The translations under genes and the position numbers were made by a program. The notes under the pieces are model-generated. The model did not search any database. It was not told the DNA's origin and saw only the letters and a program-made list of their open reading frames with translations. From NCBI GenBank assembly GCA_028718985.1, contig JAQUKQ010000003.1, forward strand, positions 1-64,000: 64,000 bases of DNA. The letters are read 5' to 3'. Below are positions 39,223 through 47,987 of the stretch, piece by piece (within the stretch, counting starts at the first letter, position 1; the number at the start of each line of letters is the position of its first letter). The stretch comes from Desulfobulbaceae bacterium. Its GTDB lineage: Bacteria > Desulfobacterota > Desulfobulbia > Desulfobulbales > VMSU01.

Positions 39223-39394
39223 CGGTCTTATTCCTTATTCGAGGTTAACTATCGCACTATTCGCAAGCGACCTTGAGATCAATCCGCATGGCGATAACAA
39301 TTTTCACCCTGATATATAAGCATTCCTGTGGAATGTCAAGAAAGCGGCAGACATGCCGAATGAGGTAAAATGCACGTTCAAAAAAATGAGCGAT

Positions 39395-39436
39395 TTGACC
39401 TAAGTCAACGTTTCGTCCTCCTCTCTGTGCTATGCT
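39395..39436 (+). promoter_or_regulatory. FNR/HcpR-type operator and promoter of the hcp operon
   Basis: The perfect palindrome TTGAC-CTAA-GTCAA is at 39395-39408 (centre 39401.5). A -10-like TATGCT is at 39431-39436, predicting a start near 39443, so the operator sits at -41.5. That is the class II activator position for CRP/FNR-family regulators. HcpR, a member of that family, controls hcp in Desulfobacterota with similar sites, as recalled from the literature. Confidence 0.6.
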
Positions 39437-39501
39437 GATCCTCACAGAACAACAAACCCATGCTTCATTCCAAATATTTTACCCTAAGGAGGAACGCCAA
39501 A

Positions 39502-41133
39502 ATGTTTTGCAACCAATGTGAACAAACTGCCCACGGAACGGCCTGCGCCACCATCGGTGTCTGCGGCAAAAACGCCCAAGTCTCTGACCTGCAGGATCTG
39601 CTGATCCATGCGACCCAGGGCTTAAGCCTGTACGCCCAAGCGGCACGTAACAAGGGCCTGATCGATGCCGAAGTCAACCGCTTCACCTGTGAGGCCGTGT
39701 TTTCGACCCTGACCAACGTCAATTTTGATCCGGACAGACTTGCCACCCTCATCAATAAGGCGGTTGCACTCCGCAAGGGCCTTCAAGAAAAGCTCAAAGC
39801 TGCCGGCAACGACATCTCGTTTACCGAAGCAGCGGCGAACTTCATCCCCGCCACCGATGAACCAGGACTCATGGCGCAAGGGGAAGGTGTAACCCCAGCC
39901 TCGGACAGCACTGAAAACCCGGACATCCTGTCGCTCAAGCAGATCCTGCTCTACGGGCTCAAAGGGGTTGCGGCCTATGCCGATCACGCCCTCATCCTCG
40001 GGCAGGAAGACGATGCCGTCTACGCCTTCATCCATGAGGCCTTGGCCACCATTTTGCGTCACGATCTTCCCCTCGATCAGTGGGTAGGTTTGGTACTGAA
40101 ATGCGGTGAGATCAACCTGCGGGCCATGGAGCTTTTAGACGCCGGTAACACAAGCACCTTTGGTCATCCCGTGCCAACTTCGGTCCCTCGCGGCGCCAAG
40201 AAAGGGAAAGCGATCCTCGTCTCCGGCCATGACTTAAAAGACCTCTCCGACATCCTGAAGCAGACCGAAGGCCGCGGCATCAACGTCTACACCCATGGCG
40301 AAATGCTACCCTGCCACGGCTACCCGGAATTGAAGAAGTACAGCCATTTTTATGGCCATTACGGCACCGCCTGGCAGAATCAGGCCAAAGAGTTTGCCGC
40401 CTTCCCCGGTGCCATCGTTATGAGCACAAACTGTATCCAAAAGCCGAAAGAGAGCTATAATGCCAATATCTTTACCTCAGGCCTGGTGGCCTGGCCCGGC
40501 GTTACTCATATTGCCAACGGCGACTTCAGCCCAGCCATTGATCGGGCGCTCGCCATGGAAGGTTTCACCACAGACACTGACCAGGGCTCCGTTATGGTCG
40601 GTTTTGCCAGAAACACCGTGTTATCTGTCGCCGATAAGGTCATTGCCGCGGTAAAAAATAAAGACATTCGGCACTTCTTCCTGGTAGCCGGTTGCGATGG
40701 CGCCAAGCCAGGCCGCAACTACTACACCGAATTTGTTGAGAAAGTTCCCAAGGACTGCATGGTCCTGACGCTCGCCTGTGGCAAATTCCGCTTCTTCGAT
40801 CAGCAGCTTGGCGATATCGGCGGCATCCCCAGATTGCTCGACATCGGCCAATGTAACGATGCCTACTCCGCGATCCAGATTGCCGGGGCGCTGGCTGGGG
40901 CCTTCAATTGCGGGGTCAATGACCTGCCACTATCCATGGTCCTCTCCTGGTACGAGCAAAAGGCGGTTGCCATCCTCCTGACCCTCTTCCACTTAGGGAT
41001 CACCGATATCCGTCTCGGGCCAACCCTTCCGGCCTTCATCACCCCAAATGTTCTTGACGTATTGGTGAAGACCTTTAAAATTAAACCAATCACCACCCCG
41101 GATGAAGACCTGAAAGCGATCCTGGGCGCCTGA
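39502..41133 (+). CDS. hcp: Hydroxylamine reductase / hybrid cluster protein Hcp
   Basis: A 543-residue Hcp. The N-terminal CNQCEQTAHGTACATIGVC has the C-x2-C-x8-C-x5-C spacing of the strict-anaerobe, 4Fe-4S type. Hybrid-cluster ligands lie downstream (CHGYPELK, STNCIQKPKESY, GCDGAKPGRNYYTEF, CGKFRFFD). Hcp reduces hydroxylamine in vitro and is thought to act on NO in vivo. The ATG at 39502 follows TAAGGAGGA; an upstream in-frame ATG at 39460 is discounted. Downstream are two genes in the same direction, a zinc-ribbon/HD protein and a 4Fe-4S protein, probably one nitrosative-stress operon. Confidence 0.96.
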   Translation: MFCNQCEQTAHGTACATIGVCGKNAQVSDLQDLLIHATQGLSLYAQAARNKGLIDAEVNRFTCEAVFSTLTNVNFDPDRLATLINKAVALRKGLQEKLKAAGNDISFTEAAANFIPATDEPGLMAQGEGVTPASDSTENPDILSLKQILLYGLKGVAAYADHALILGQEDDAVYAFIHEALATILRHDLPLDQWVGLVLKCGEINLRAMELLDAGNTSTFGHPVPTSVPRGAKKGKAILVSGHDLKDLSDILKQTEGRGINVYTHGEMLPCHGYPELKKYSHFYGHYGTAWQNQAKEFAAFPGAIVMSTNCIQKPKESYNANIFTSGLVAWPGVTHIANGDFSPAIDRALAMEGFTTDTDQGSVMVGFARNTVLSVADKVIAAVKNKDIRHFFLVAGCDGAKPGRNYYTEFVEKVPKDCMVLTLACGKFRFFDQQLGDIGGIPRLLDIGQCNDAYSAIQIAGALAGAFNCGVNDLPLSMVLSWYEQKAVAILLTLFHLGITDIRLGPTLPAFITPNVLDVLVKTFKIKPITTPDEDLKAILGA

Positions 41134-41140
41134 TAAAAAA

Positions 41141-41202
41141 GCATCTGCCCCGCACTGTGAATGTCCAGCAGTGCCGCAGATGCGGTACGGCTGGACATTC
41201 AC
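41141..41202 (+). promoter_or_regulatory. Two mutually exclusive long hairpins between hcp and the next gene
   Basis: Structure A: GCATCTGC (41141-41148) pairs with GCAGATGC (41176-41183), and inside it GCACTG (41152-41157) pairs with CAGTGC (41169-41174). Structure B: GTGAATGTCCAGC (41157-41169) pairs perfectly with 41190-41202, and inside it GTGCCGC pairs with GCGGTAC around AGAT. A and B share bases, so only one can form. B ends 2 bases before the AGGAGG of the next gene. There is no T run, so neither is a standard terminator. Confidence 0.65.
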
Positions 41203-41217
41203 ATAGGAGGTGCAACC

Positions 41218-41898
41218 ATGCAATGCCCTGGACAGGACAGTCGATATTGGGATGGAGAGGCCGTTTTTGAGAGCCGCTGCCCAAAATGTGGCAACGTCAT
41301 CGAATTCTTCAAAGACGACAGCAAACGCCGTTGTCGTCAATGCGATCATGAAGTCTTGAACCCACGAATTGACTTTGGTTGTGCCTCTTACTGCCCATTT
41401 GCCGAACAGTGCCTGGGCAGTTTGCCACCCGAGATGCTGGCCCAAAAACAGGATCTGCTCATCGAAAAAGTGGCCCTTGAAATGAAACGGCAGCACGGTG
41501 AAGATTTCCAAAAAATCGGCCACGCCAGCCGTGCGGCTCGTTTTGCCGAAAAACTGGCCAAGGTCGAGGAGGCCAACAAAGCCGTCGTTGTGCTTGCGGC
41601 GTACTTGGCCGAAATCAGCGAGACACCAGAAAGCACCCCGTCCAGGGCCAAAACGATCCTGCACGAACTGAAGGCCAATGAGGCCCTGAGCGATGAGGTT
41701 TGCACCCTGATCGAGCACCTTGCACAAAGGCCAGAGCCGTCGGCCAGCAGCAACAGCCGGGTATTTCATGATGCCTGGAATCTGGCCAGCATCTCTTCTC
41801 TCATGAAAGATGCAAGCACCATCAGCCAAGCCAAGGAACTCGCCAGCACCTTGCTCACCGCCAATGGGCGGCAAGAAGCGGCTACACTCTTGACATGA
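41218..41898 (+). CDS. Zinc-ribbon protein with degenerate HD domain
   Basis: A 226-residue cytoplasmic protein. The N-terminus has a zinc ribbon (CPKC at residues 21-24, CRQC at 39-42) and a further Cys group (C55, C59, C65 in FGCASYCPFAEQC). The C-terminal helices follow the HD phosphohydrolase pattern: HASRAARFAEKLA near residue 102 and a final HDAW near 184. The expected LHDIG is replaced by LAEIS (residues 130-134), so the metal-binding His-Asp pair is lost and catalysis is unlikely. AGGAGGTG precedes the ATG. It lies between hcp and a 4Fe-4S protein, so a sensing or cluster-related role in nitrosative stress is inferred. Confidence 0.7.
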   Translation: MQCPGQDSRYWDGEAVFESRCPKCGNVIEFFKDDSKRRCRQCDHEVLNPRIDFGCASYCPFAEQCLGSLPPEMLAQKQDLLIEKVALEMKRQHGEDFQKIGHASRAARFAEKLAKVEEANKAVVVLAAYLAEISETPESTPSRAKTILHELKANEALSDEVCTLIEHLAQRPEPSASSNSRVFHDAWNLASISSLMKDASTISQAKELASTLLTANGRQEAATLLT

Positions 41899-41945
41899 CG
41901 TCAACACAGTAAGGCCATCCAATATTTGCCTGAAAGGAGAAACAG

Positions 41946-42686
41946 ATGAAGGTACGACGAAAGATTATCGAAATTGACGAGGACTTGTGCACCGGCTGCG
42001 GCCAATGCCTGGTCGATTGTGCGGAAAGCGCCCTGCAACTGGTCGATGGCAAGGCAAAATTAGTGGCGGACAAGTACTGTGACGGGCTGGGCGCTTGCCT
42101 GAAAGGCTGCCCCACCGGCGCACTGCAGATTGTTGAACGAGAGGCGGTGGATTTTGATGAAGAGGCGGTGCAGGAGCTGCTTCGCCAGCAAAAGAAGGCA
42201 GGAGAAAAAACGCCGCACGGATGTCCGTCGGCTGCCCTGCAAAGTTTCAGTGCCCAGACGCCCTGCCAAAAGGCCAATCAGGCAACCAGCCTCGCCAACG
42301 CCGGTGCCTCGGCCTTAAGCCACTGGCCTGTGCAGATCCGCCTGGTCCCGCCAAACGCCCCTTTCCTGAACAACGCCGACCTCTTGATCGCGGCCGACTG
42401 CGCCCCCATTGCCTATGCCGGTTTTCACCAGGATTTGCTCGCTGGTCGGGCAGTGATGATGGGCTGCCCAAAATTCGATGACGGAGAGGCCTACGTCCAG
42501 AAATTCAAAGACATCCTGACCCAGAGCGGCGTCAAGTCCTTGCTGCTCGCCATCATGGAAGTCCCCTGTTGCCAAGGCATGGCCTCCATTGTCAAGAAAG
42601 CAGTGCAGTCGACAGGCTCAACAATTGAGGCCAACGTCGCCGTGATTAGCACAAGAGGCGAGCTTATCAGCCGACGACCGTTGTAG
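41946..42686 (+). CDS. 4Fe-4S ferredoxin-type protein of the hcp operon
   Basis: A 246-residue protein with two ferredoxin 4Fe-4S motifs at the N-terminus: CTGCGQCLVDC near residue 15, followed by CDGLGACLKGC near residue 40, the second lacking the usual second-position Cys (CxxxxxC spacing). The remaining 190 residues contain more cysteines (HGCPSAAL, GCPKFDD, VPCCQG). It probably donates electrons to Hcp or senses redox state. Such proteins commonly neighbour hcp in anaerobes. AAAGGAGA precedes the ATG. It converges on a tautomerase gene 6 bases away. Confidence 0.87.
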   Translation: MKVRRKIIEIDEDLCTGCGQCLVDCAESALQLVDGKAKLVADKYCDGLGACLKGCPTGALQIVEREAVDFDEEAVQELLRQQKKAGEKTPHGCPSAALQSFSAQTPCQKANQATSLANAGASALSHWPVQIRLVPPNAPFLNNADLLIAADCAPIAYAGFHQDLLAGRAVMMGCPKFDDGEAYVQKFKDILTQSGVKSLLLAIMEVPCCQGMASIVKKAVQSTGSTIEANVAVISTRGELISRRPL

Positions 42687-42691
42687 AGGTG

Positions 42692-42922
42692 TCAAGCAAG
42701 GGGCGCGTTCCCCCCCCTGTCACCACCTCCTGGTCCAAACTTATCGCTATGCAAGATGCCGCCCGTAGCCCAATTTTCACGCTCATGCTCATCAATCAGG
42801 ACTGTTACCCATTCAGGCTTGACACCCAACGTTGAGACGATGGCCTTTGTAACCGCGCCAACAAGAAGTCGTTTCTGCTCAACTGTCCGTCCCTGGGCAA
42901 TACTGATGGTTACAATTGGCAC
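42692..42922 (-). CDS. 4-oxalocrotonate tautomerase family protein
   Basis: A 76-residue tautomerase-fold protein. The catalytic N-terminal Pro follows the initiator Met (MPIVTISIAQGRT), and the segment WVTVLIDEHERENWATGG is typical of the family. These small enzymes interconvert keto and enol forms. The last 12 residues are Gly rich and extend past the usual 62-residue length. No aromatic-degradation genes are nearby, so the substrate is unknown. Confidence 0.85.
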   Translation of the reverse strand: MPIVTISIAQGRTVEQKRLLVGAVTKAIVSTLGVKPEWVTVLIDEHERENWATGGILHSDKFGPGGGDRGGNAPLA

Positions 42923-42962
42923 CTTCTCACCTTATCAAAAGAATCCGTAGCACCCGTCAGCC

Positions 42963-42996
42963 ACTTGGGTGATCCTTGATCGGGGATCGCCCAAGT
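42963..42996 (-). terminator. Hairpin downstream of pyrC
   Basis: ACTTGGGTGATCC pairs with GGATCGCCCAAGT (one G-T pair) around an 8-base loop, just after the pyrC stop. No T run follows on minus, so termination strength is doubtful. Confidence 0.35.
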
Positions 42997-43003
42997 AGTT
43001 ATT

Positions 43004-44287
43004 TTATCTCCGCAGCACAATCCGGCCGCCAATAATCGTCATTACCGCTTGACCGATAAATGGCCACTCCAAAAAGGGAGAATTCTTACTTTTTGAGACG
43101 ACCGACTCCTTGCTGTAGATAAATTTCCGTTCAGGGTCAATTACGGTGACATCGGCAACCGCTCCATCCGCCAAACTCCCTCCTGGTACCCCCAAGATCT
43201 TGGCTGGATTGACGGACATCACCTCCACCAGACGGGCGACAGTCAACCGACCCGCCTGCACCAGTCGCAAGGCAAGCGGCACAGAGGTCTCCAGACCGAT
43301 AATGCCATTTGCCGCCTGATCAAACTCCAGCTCCTTCTCCATCTCGCTGTGCGGGGCATGATCCGAGGCGATAGCATCGAGAGTGCCATCCTGTAGACCT
43401 ACGATAATCGCCTCGACATCTGCTGATGTGCGCAGAGGCGGGTTCATTTTTGCACAGGTGTCATAAAGACCGACCGCCTCCTCGGTGAGGGTGAAGTAGT
43501 GAGCCGTCGTCTCGGCAGTGACTCGACAGCCGCGAGCCTTAGCCCTCCGAATGAGGCTGACGGATTCCCCGGTGCTGATGTGAGCCAGATGGATACGATG
43601 ACCAGTAAGTTCGGCCAGTGCCAGATCCCTGTAAACCATGATCTCCTCGGCCGCCCCGGGGATACCGCCAAGGCCAAGTCGAGTGGAGACCGTACCTTCG
43701 TGCATAGACCCATTTCGACTGAGAGTGATCTCTTCACAGTGAGAGATAATTGGCACATCAAAATTACTGGCATACTCCAAGGCTCGCCGCATCATTTGAC
43801 TGCTAATTACCGGTCTTCCGTCATCGGTGAAGGCCACCGCCCCTGCCCTCTGCATCTCGCCGAACTCAGCAAGCTGTTCGCCATGACTCTCCTTGCTGAT
43901 CGCACCCACCGGATAAACCCGAGCGCTTGCACCCTCCGCGCGACTCACCACAAAGCTAACGGTGCTCTCAGAGTCGAGCACCGGCCTCGTGTTCGGCATG
44001 CACGCCACCGCCGTAAAGCCCCCGGCAGCAGCAGCAGCGGTACCCGAGGCAATAGACTCCTTATACTCTTCCCCTGGTTCGCGTAAATGGACATGCATAT
44101 CGATAAGCCCTGGCATGACCCATTTGCTGCTCAGATCGATACGCTCCACCCCCATCGGCAACTGATCCAGAGACCCCACGCTACGGCAAACTCCATCGAC
44201 GAGCAACAGGTTGCCAACTCGGTCAGTACCATTTAGCGGGTCGATTATGCGGCCATTTTCAAGAAGTATAGGGTGTGTGGTGCCCAT
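43004..44287 (-). CDS. pyrC: Dihydroorotase PyrC
   Basis: Zinc enzyme closing carbamoyl aspartate to dihydroorotate in pyrimidine synthesis. The protein is 427 aa, the class I (longer) type. DMHVHLREPGEEYKE holds the HxH metal ligands, ISHCEE and HLAHISTGES further ligands, and IASDHAPHSEMEKE the catalytic Asp. The ATG at 44287 has GGGAGG 6 bases upstream. It overlaps the pyrB stop by one base, a coupled pyrB-pyrC unit. Confidence 0.96.
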   Translation of the reverse strand: MGTTHPILLENGRIIDPLNGTDRVGNLLLVDGVCRSVGSLDQLPMGVERIDLSSKWVMPGLIDMHVHLREPGEEYKESIASGTAAAAAGGFTAVACMPNTRPVLDSESTVSFVVSRAEGASARVYPVGAISKESHGEQLAEFGEMQRAGAVAFTDDGRPVISSQMMRRALEYASNFDVPIISHCEEITLSRNGSMHEGTVSTRLGLGGIPGAAEEIMVYRDLALAELTGHRIHLAHISTGESVSLIRRAKARGCRVTAETTAHYFTLTEEAVGLYDTCAKMNPPLRTSADVEAIIVGLQDGTLDAIASDHAPHSEMEKELEFDQAANGIIGLETSVPLALRLVQAGRLTVARLVEVMSVNPAKILGVPGGSLADGAVADVTVIDPERKFIYSKESVVSKSKNSPFLEWPFIGQAVMTIIGGRIVLRR

Positions 44288-45219
44288 CAATCGCCTCCCA
44301 ACACGAGATACAGCAGCGCCATGCGGACGGCGACACCGTTGGTAACCTGCTCAAGGATGACGGACTGGCTGCCATCCGCCACATCAGGACTCATCTCCAC
44401 GCCACGATTGATAGGGCCTGGGTGCATGATCAAGGCATCAGGCTTGGCAAGATCGGCCATGGCCCGGTTAATGCCAAAGACAGAGGCATATTCCCGCAAC
44501 GAGGGGATAAGCGGATCTCGCTGGCGTTCTTTCTGGATACGGAGAGCCATGATGACATCGGCATCAAAAACGGCCTTTGCGACACTTGTTTGCCTGGTCG
44601 CACCCATGCCTTCCAGACCGGCTGGCAGCATGGTGTTGGGGCCGCAGACATGGACATCCGCCCCCATTTTGCTGAACCCCATGATATTTGAGTGAGCCAC
44701 CCGGCTATGTGCGATGTCACCGATGATTGCAATCTTCAGCCCGTCAAGACGTCCTTTCTTCTCCCTAACGGTCATCATGTCGAGCAGAGCTTGACTGGGG
44801 TGCTGGTGAGTGCCATCACCGGCATTGATAATCGAGGCCTGCACGTGCCGCCGCAAGAGATTGGGCACCCCGGACGACGAGTGCCGGATAATAATGGCGT
44901 CCGGTTGCATGGCCTGCAGATTTTTGGCAGTGTCAATCAGGGTTTCACCCTTGGTGGCAGAACTGGTAGAAGCCGAGATGTTAAAGGTATCGGCGCTCAT
45001 GCGTTTGGCCGCAACCTCAAAGGAGAGGCGCGTCCTGGTGCTGGGCTCGAAAAAGAGATTAATGATGGTTTTGCCGCGCAGAGTTGGGACTTTTTTGATG
45101 GAACGGGTGGAAATTTCTTTTAAAGATTCAGCCGTTTGCAGAATAAAATTGATGTCGGCTACCGAAAAATCATCAATGCTGATGATATGCTTGTGATTGA
45201 AACGATATTCGGCGCTCAT
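44287..45219 (-). CDS. pyrB: Aspartate carbamoyltransferase catalytic subunit PyrB
   Basis: Condenses carbamoyl phosphate and aspartate. The 310-residue chain has the carbamoyl-phosphate motif [13 protein letters not shown], the [10 protein letters not shown] motif, and [12 protein letters not shown] near the C-terminus. No regulatory subunit PyrI is seen next to it; the partner here is pyrC, as in multi-subunit PyrB-PyrC pairs. The ATG at 45219 follows GGGGAG. Confidence 0.96.
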   Translation of the reverse strand: MSAEYRFNHKHIISIDDFSVADINFILQTAESLKEISTRSIKKVPTLRGKTIINLFFEPSTRTRLSFEVAAKRMSADTFNISASTSSATKGETLIDTAKNLQAMQPDAIIIRHSSSGVPNLLRRHVQASIINAGDGTHQHPSQALLDMMTVREKKGRLDGLKIAIIGDIAHSRVAHSNIMGFSKMGADVHVCGPNTMLPAGLEGMGATRQTSVAKAVFDADVIMALRIQKERQRDPLIPSLREYASVFGINRAMADLAKPDALIMHPGPINRGVEMSPDVADGSQSVILEQVTNGVAVRMALLYLVLGGD

Positions 45220-45233
45220 CAAGGCTCCCCTGG

Positions 45234-45884
45234 TTAATGGATACGATTGAAAAGACGGGAAAATCGTACAAAAAAATTGTCCAAGGAGAACGAACCCTCA
45301 CTGTTCCATGACCAATAAAGAATAAACGCCTTACCCTTGACACTGCTCAGTTTCACGAACTTCCAGAAACGGCTGTCATAACTGTTGTCCCGATTATCTC
45401 CCATCACAAAGAGTGAGTCCTTAGGAACGGTAATCGGCCCAAAATTGTCCCGTGGCTTCAGCTCGCCCGGGATGATGTTGGGATCTCGATACACGGCCCC
45501 TTCGACCTCAAAAGGTTCGCCATTCACCATAAGCTTCTTATCAACCATCTCAACAACATCACCTTCGATCCCGATTACCCGCTTGATAAAATCCTGGTCC
45601 GGGTTGACCGGATACTTGAAGACAATGATATCGCGACGCTCGGGATGTTTAATCCCGATCCAGTCAGCGCCGGTCAAAGGATTCTTTATCCCGTAAATAA
45701 ATTTATTGACCAGCAGATGGTCACCGATAAGCAGGGTGGGTTCCATCGAACCTGAAGGGATCTTAAACGCTTGAACGATAAATGTTCGGATAAACAGGGC
45801 AAGTATCAAGGCGATCAGAATAGCCTCGACGTACTCTCGGACTACCGACTTCTTCACCTGCATGGATGTGTTTGGATCGACCAA
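45234..45884 (-). CDS. lepB: Signal peptidase I LepB
   Basis: Inner-membrane enzyme that removes signal peptides. One membrane segment ([17 protein letters not shown]) is followed by the catalytic Ser motif [19 protein letters not shown]. The catalytic Lys lies in [12 protein letters not shown], and the [13 protein letters not shown] box is at the end. The TTG at 45884 is chosen because GAGGAG lies 6 bases upstream (216 aa); an ATG at 45863 is the alternative. The frame is open far upstream, but that part is AT rich and not family-like. It lies 15 bases before pyrB in the same direction. Confidence 0.94.
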   Translation of the reverse strand: MVDPNTSMQVKKSVVREYVEAILIALILALFIRTFIVQAFKIPSGSMEPTLLIGDHLLVNKFIYGIKNPLTGADWIGIKHPERRDIIVFKYPVNPDQDFIKRVIGIEGDVVEMVDKKLMVNGEPFEVEGAVYRDPNIIPGELKPRDNFGPITVPKDSLFVMGDNRDNSYDSRFWKFVKLSSVKGKAFILYWSWNSEGSFSLDNFFVRFSRLFNRIH

Positions 45885-46247
45885 GGGGAACTCCTCGAAG
45901 GATGTGCTTTTGCAAAGAAAGGCGAATTGCCAAAATATGCCGCCGAAATAGCGCTGCGAATCACGATAAAATCGTCCACCGTTTTGTATCCCAATTCGAG
46001 TCAAAATACAAGAAAGTTTCAAATTCCGGATTTTTTTACGAAAAAATATAAAAAACAAGATGTTGTATCCTTTTCCTGGCAAGACTACCATATATATGAT
46101 ATTTGTGAAGCAATTACCCTGAAGATATAAAAATAAGAACAATTTCAAGAAGATTTCTTCTTGACGGTGCTTGACAAACGTTTCCTTTTGTGGATTTAAT
46201 TTCATTAGGATTCTATTTAAGGCCACAGTTGAGCGGGGTTTGCGCTT
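45885..46247. other. AT-rich divergent region between lepB and pilM
   Basis: About 360 bases, clearly more AT rich than the flanking genes. It holds the pilM promoter candidate at 46171-46200. The open frame on minus that runs through it is an extension of lepB without a ribosome site. Nothing else was recognised. Confidence 0.5.
46171..46200 (+). promoter_or_regulatory. Candidate sigma-70 promoter of the pil operon
   Basis: TTGACA at 46171-46176 and TTTAAT at 46195-46200 are 18 bases apart, in an AT-rich stretch. A start near 46207 leaves a short leader to pilM. A further TTGACG lies 10 bases upstream. Confidence 0.45.
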
Positions 46248-47372
46248 ATGGTGGCTATGGGATTAACCGGTTGGCAGTTTTTTTTGGCTCGGATGAAAAA
46301 ATTTACATTTCCCTCCATTCCTGGGTTCGGACGACAGAAACTCGCCGTAGGTCTTGACATCGGATCTTACGCCGTCAAAATTTGCGAACTGACGGAGACC
46401 GGGAAAAATTGTCATAAACTCCTGAAACTTGGCAGCGCTATTTTACCGGAAGGAGCTATGGCCGACGGCATCCTCCAAGACCCAAACGCTGTCAGCCAAG
46501 TCATCGCCAAACTCCTCAATAACCTGCAAATCAAGAACAAGAAGGTAGCCATCTCCATGTCTGGCTACTCCGTCATTGTTAAAAAAATCAATCTGGCCGT
46601 GATGTCAGACAAGGATCTGGCAAACCACATCCAAACCGAGGCGGAGCAATACATCCCTTTCGATATTGACGACGTCTATCTTGATTTTCAAGATCTCAAA
46701 ACCAATAAAGACTCTGACCGCACTGACATCATGCTGGTGGCTGCCAAAAAAGAGGTGGTGGACGGCTACCTCTCCATGCTCGAAGGTCTCGGTCTACAGC
46801 CCGTGCTGGTCGATGTTGACGCCTTTGCCCTGGAAAACTCCTTTGCCTACAGTGGCGGCGGAATGGACGAAAATGTCGCCTTGGTCGATATTGGTGCGAC
46901 CAAGATGAGTATCAACATCTTAGCCCATGGCACCTCTATCTTAGCCAGGGATGTGGTCATGGGCAGCCAACAGATTACCGAACAAATTGCCAAGCAGTGC
47001 GGCTATAACCTAGAAGACGCAGAAGCTGTTAAAACTGGTCGACAAGATCCCGGCGACCAAACGGCCTGCCTTGAAGAGGTCTTCGCCAAAAACTGCACCC
47101 AATGGATTTTAGAGATTAAAAAAGCGCTTGATTTCTATCTGGCCAGCCATGCCGATGAAGGGATCGACCGCTTAGTGTTGAGTGGTGGCGCCTCCAAGAT
47201 CAAAGGTTTCGACCAGTTTCTCCAAGAAGAGACAGGCATCAAAACCGAAATTTTTGACCCCTTTGCCACGGCTACGGCCAATCCGGACAAGATTGACCCC
47301 GCTTACGTCAAACATATCGCCCCTGAGATGGCTATTGCCGTAGGCTTGGCCATCCGCACGGTGGAACTGTAA
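46248..47372 (+). CDS. pilM: Type IV pilus inner-membrane platform protein PilM
   Basis: Actin-like cytoplasmic ATP-binding protein that anchors the PilN-PilO complex. The phosphate motif VGLDIGSYAVKICEL is at about residue 37, ALVDIGATKMSINIL near residue 208, and LVLSGGASKIKGF near residue 310. It is 374 aa, slightly long because of about 15 extra N-terminal residues. An internal ATG at 46293 (MKKFTFPS) may be the true start; neither has a strong ribosome site. Confidence 0.94.
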   Translation: MVAMGLTGWQFFLARMKKFTFPSIPGFGRQKLAVGLDIGSYAVKICELTETGKNCHKLLKLGSAILPEGAMADGILQDPNAVSQVIAKLLNNLQIKNKKVAISMSGYSVIVKKINLAVMSDKDLANHIQTEAEQYIPFDIDDVYLDFQDLKTNKDSDRTDIMLVAAKKEVVDGYLSMLEGLGLQPVLVDVDAFALENSFAYSGGGMDENVALVDIGATKMSINILAHGTSILARDVVMGSQQITEQIAKQCGYNLEDAEAVKTGRQDPGDQTACLEEVFAKNCTQWILEIKKALDFYLASHADEGIDRLVLSGGASKIKGFDQFLQEETGIKTEIFDPFATATANPDKIDPAYVKHIAPEMAIAVGLAIRTVEL

Positions 47373-47387
47373 CCAAGTTAGCCGACG

Positions 47388-47975
47388 ATGATACGGATCA
47401 ATTTACTGCCAGTTCGGCAAATCAAAAAACGAATCAAAGCCCGCCAGGAGATGATAGCCTTGGCAGCTGGCTTTTTGCTCCTGCTTGGGGTGATCTCGCT
47501 TGTTGGCTTGCGTCAGTCAACCCACCTAACCGATTTGCAAAGTGAAATTACTCGCCTGACTCAAGAGAAACAACAGTACCAAAAGATAATTGCCCAAATC
47601 GAAAAAATTAAGAAGGAGCAAGCCGTCATCGAGACAAAGCTTGCGGCAATCAAAAGGCTCAAATTTGCCTCCCAGCTACCGTCTCGCATACTCGATGAAA
47701 TTTCCAACCTGACACCACCTGATCGTATGTGGCTGACCGCCCTCGACTATACTAATAATGTCCTGACCATGGCCGGTACCGCCCTCGACAATGCCACCAT
47801 TGCCGAATACATGAACAAGATTGCCCTCTCGGATCTTTTTCTTGGTGCCGAACTCAAAAATTCTTCACTTTTTCTGATTGGCAACCTGAAATTAAAGTCT
47901 TTTTCAATGACGATCAATGCCTTGGCGCCAGCTAGCCCGGCACCAGTTGCGCCGGCACCAGGCGTGAAAAAATAA
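47388..47975 (+). CDS. pilN: Type IV pilus assembly protein PilN
   Basis: Bitopic inner-membrane protein of 195 aa. It starts with the PilM-binding peptide MIRINLLPVR, the signature of PilN, followed by one membrane segment (MIALAAGFLLLLGVISLVG), a coiled coil rich in Lys/Glu (about residues 50-95) and the ferredoxin-like periplasmic domain. It ends in a Pro/Ala tail. It lies between pilM and pilO. Confidence 0.93.
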   Translation: MIRINLLPVRQIKKRIKARQEMIALAAGFLLLLGVISLVGLRQSTHLTDLQSEITRLTQEKQQYQKIIAQIEKIKKEQAVIETKLAAIKRLKFASQLPSRILDEISNLTPPDRMWLTALDYTNNVLTMAGTALDNATIAEYMNKIALSDLFLGAELKNSSLFLIGNLKLKSFSMTINALAPASPAPVAPAPGVKK

Positions 47976-47987
47976 GCAGACGACTCT

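Noticed and set aside
40993-41922. 309-codon open frame on minus
   Set aside because: Antisense to the end of hcp and the zinc-ribbon/HD gene, which are clear family matches; no recognisable protein features.
45885-46226. N-terminal extension of lepB
   Set aside because: AT-rich, no ribosome site, and family members begin near 45884 or 45863.
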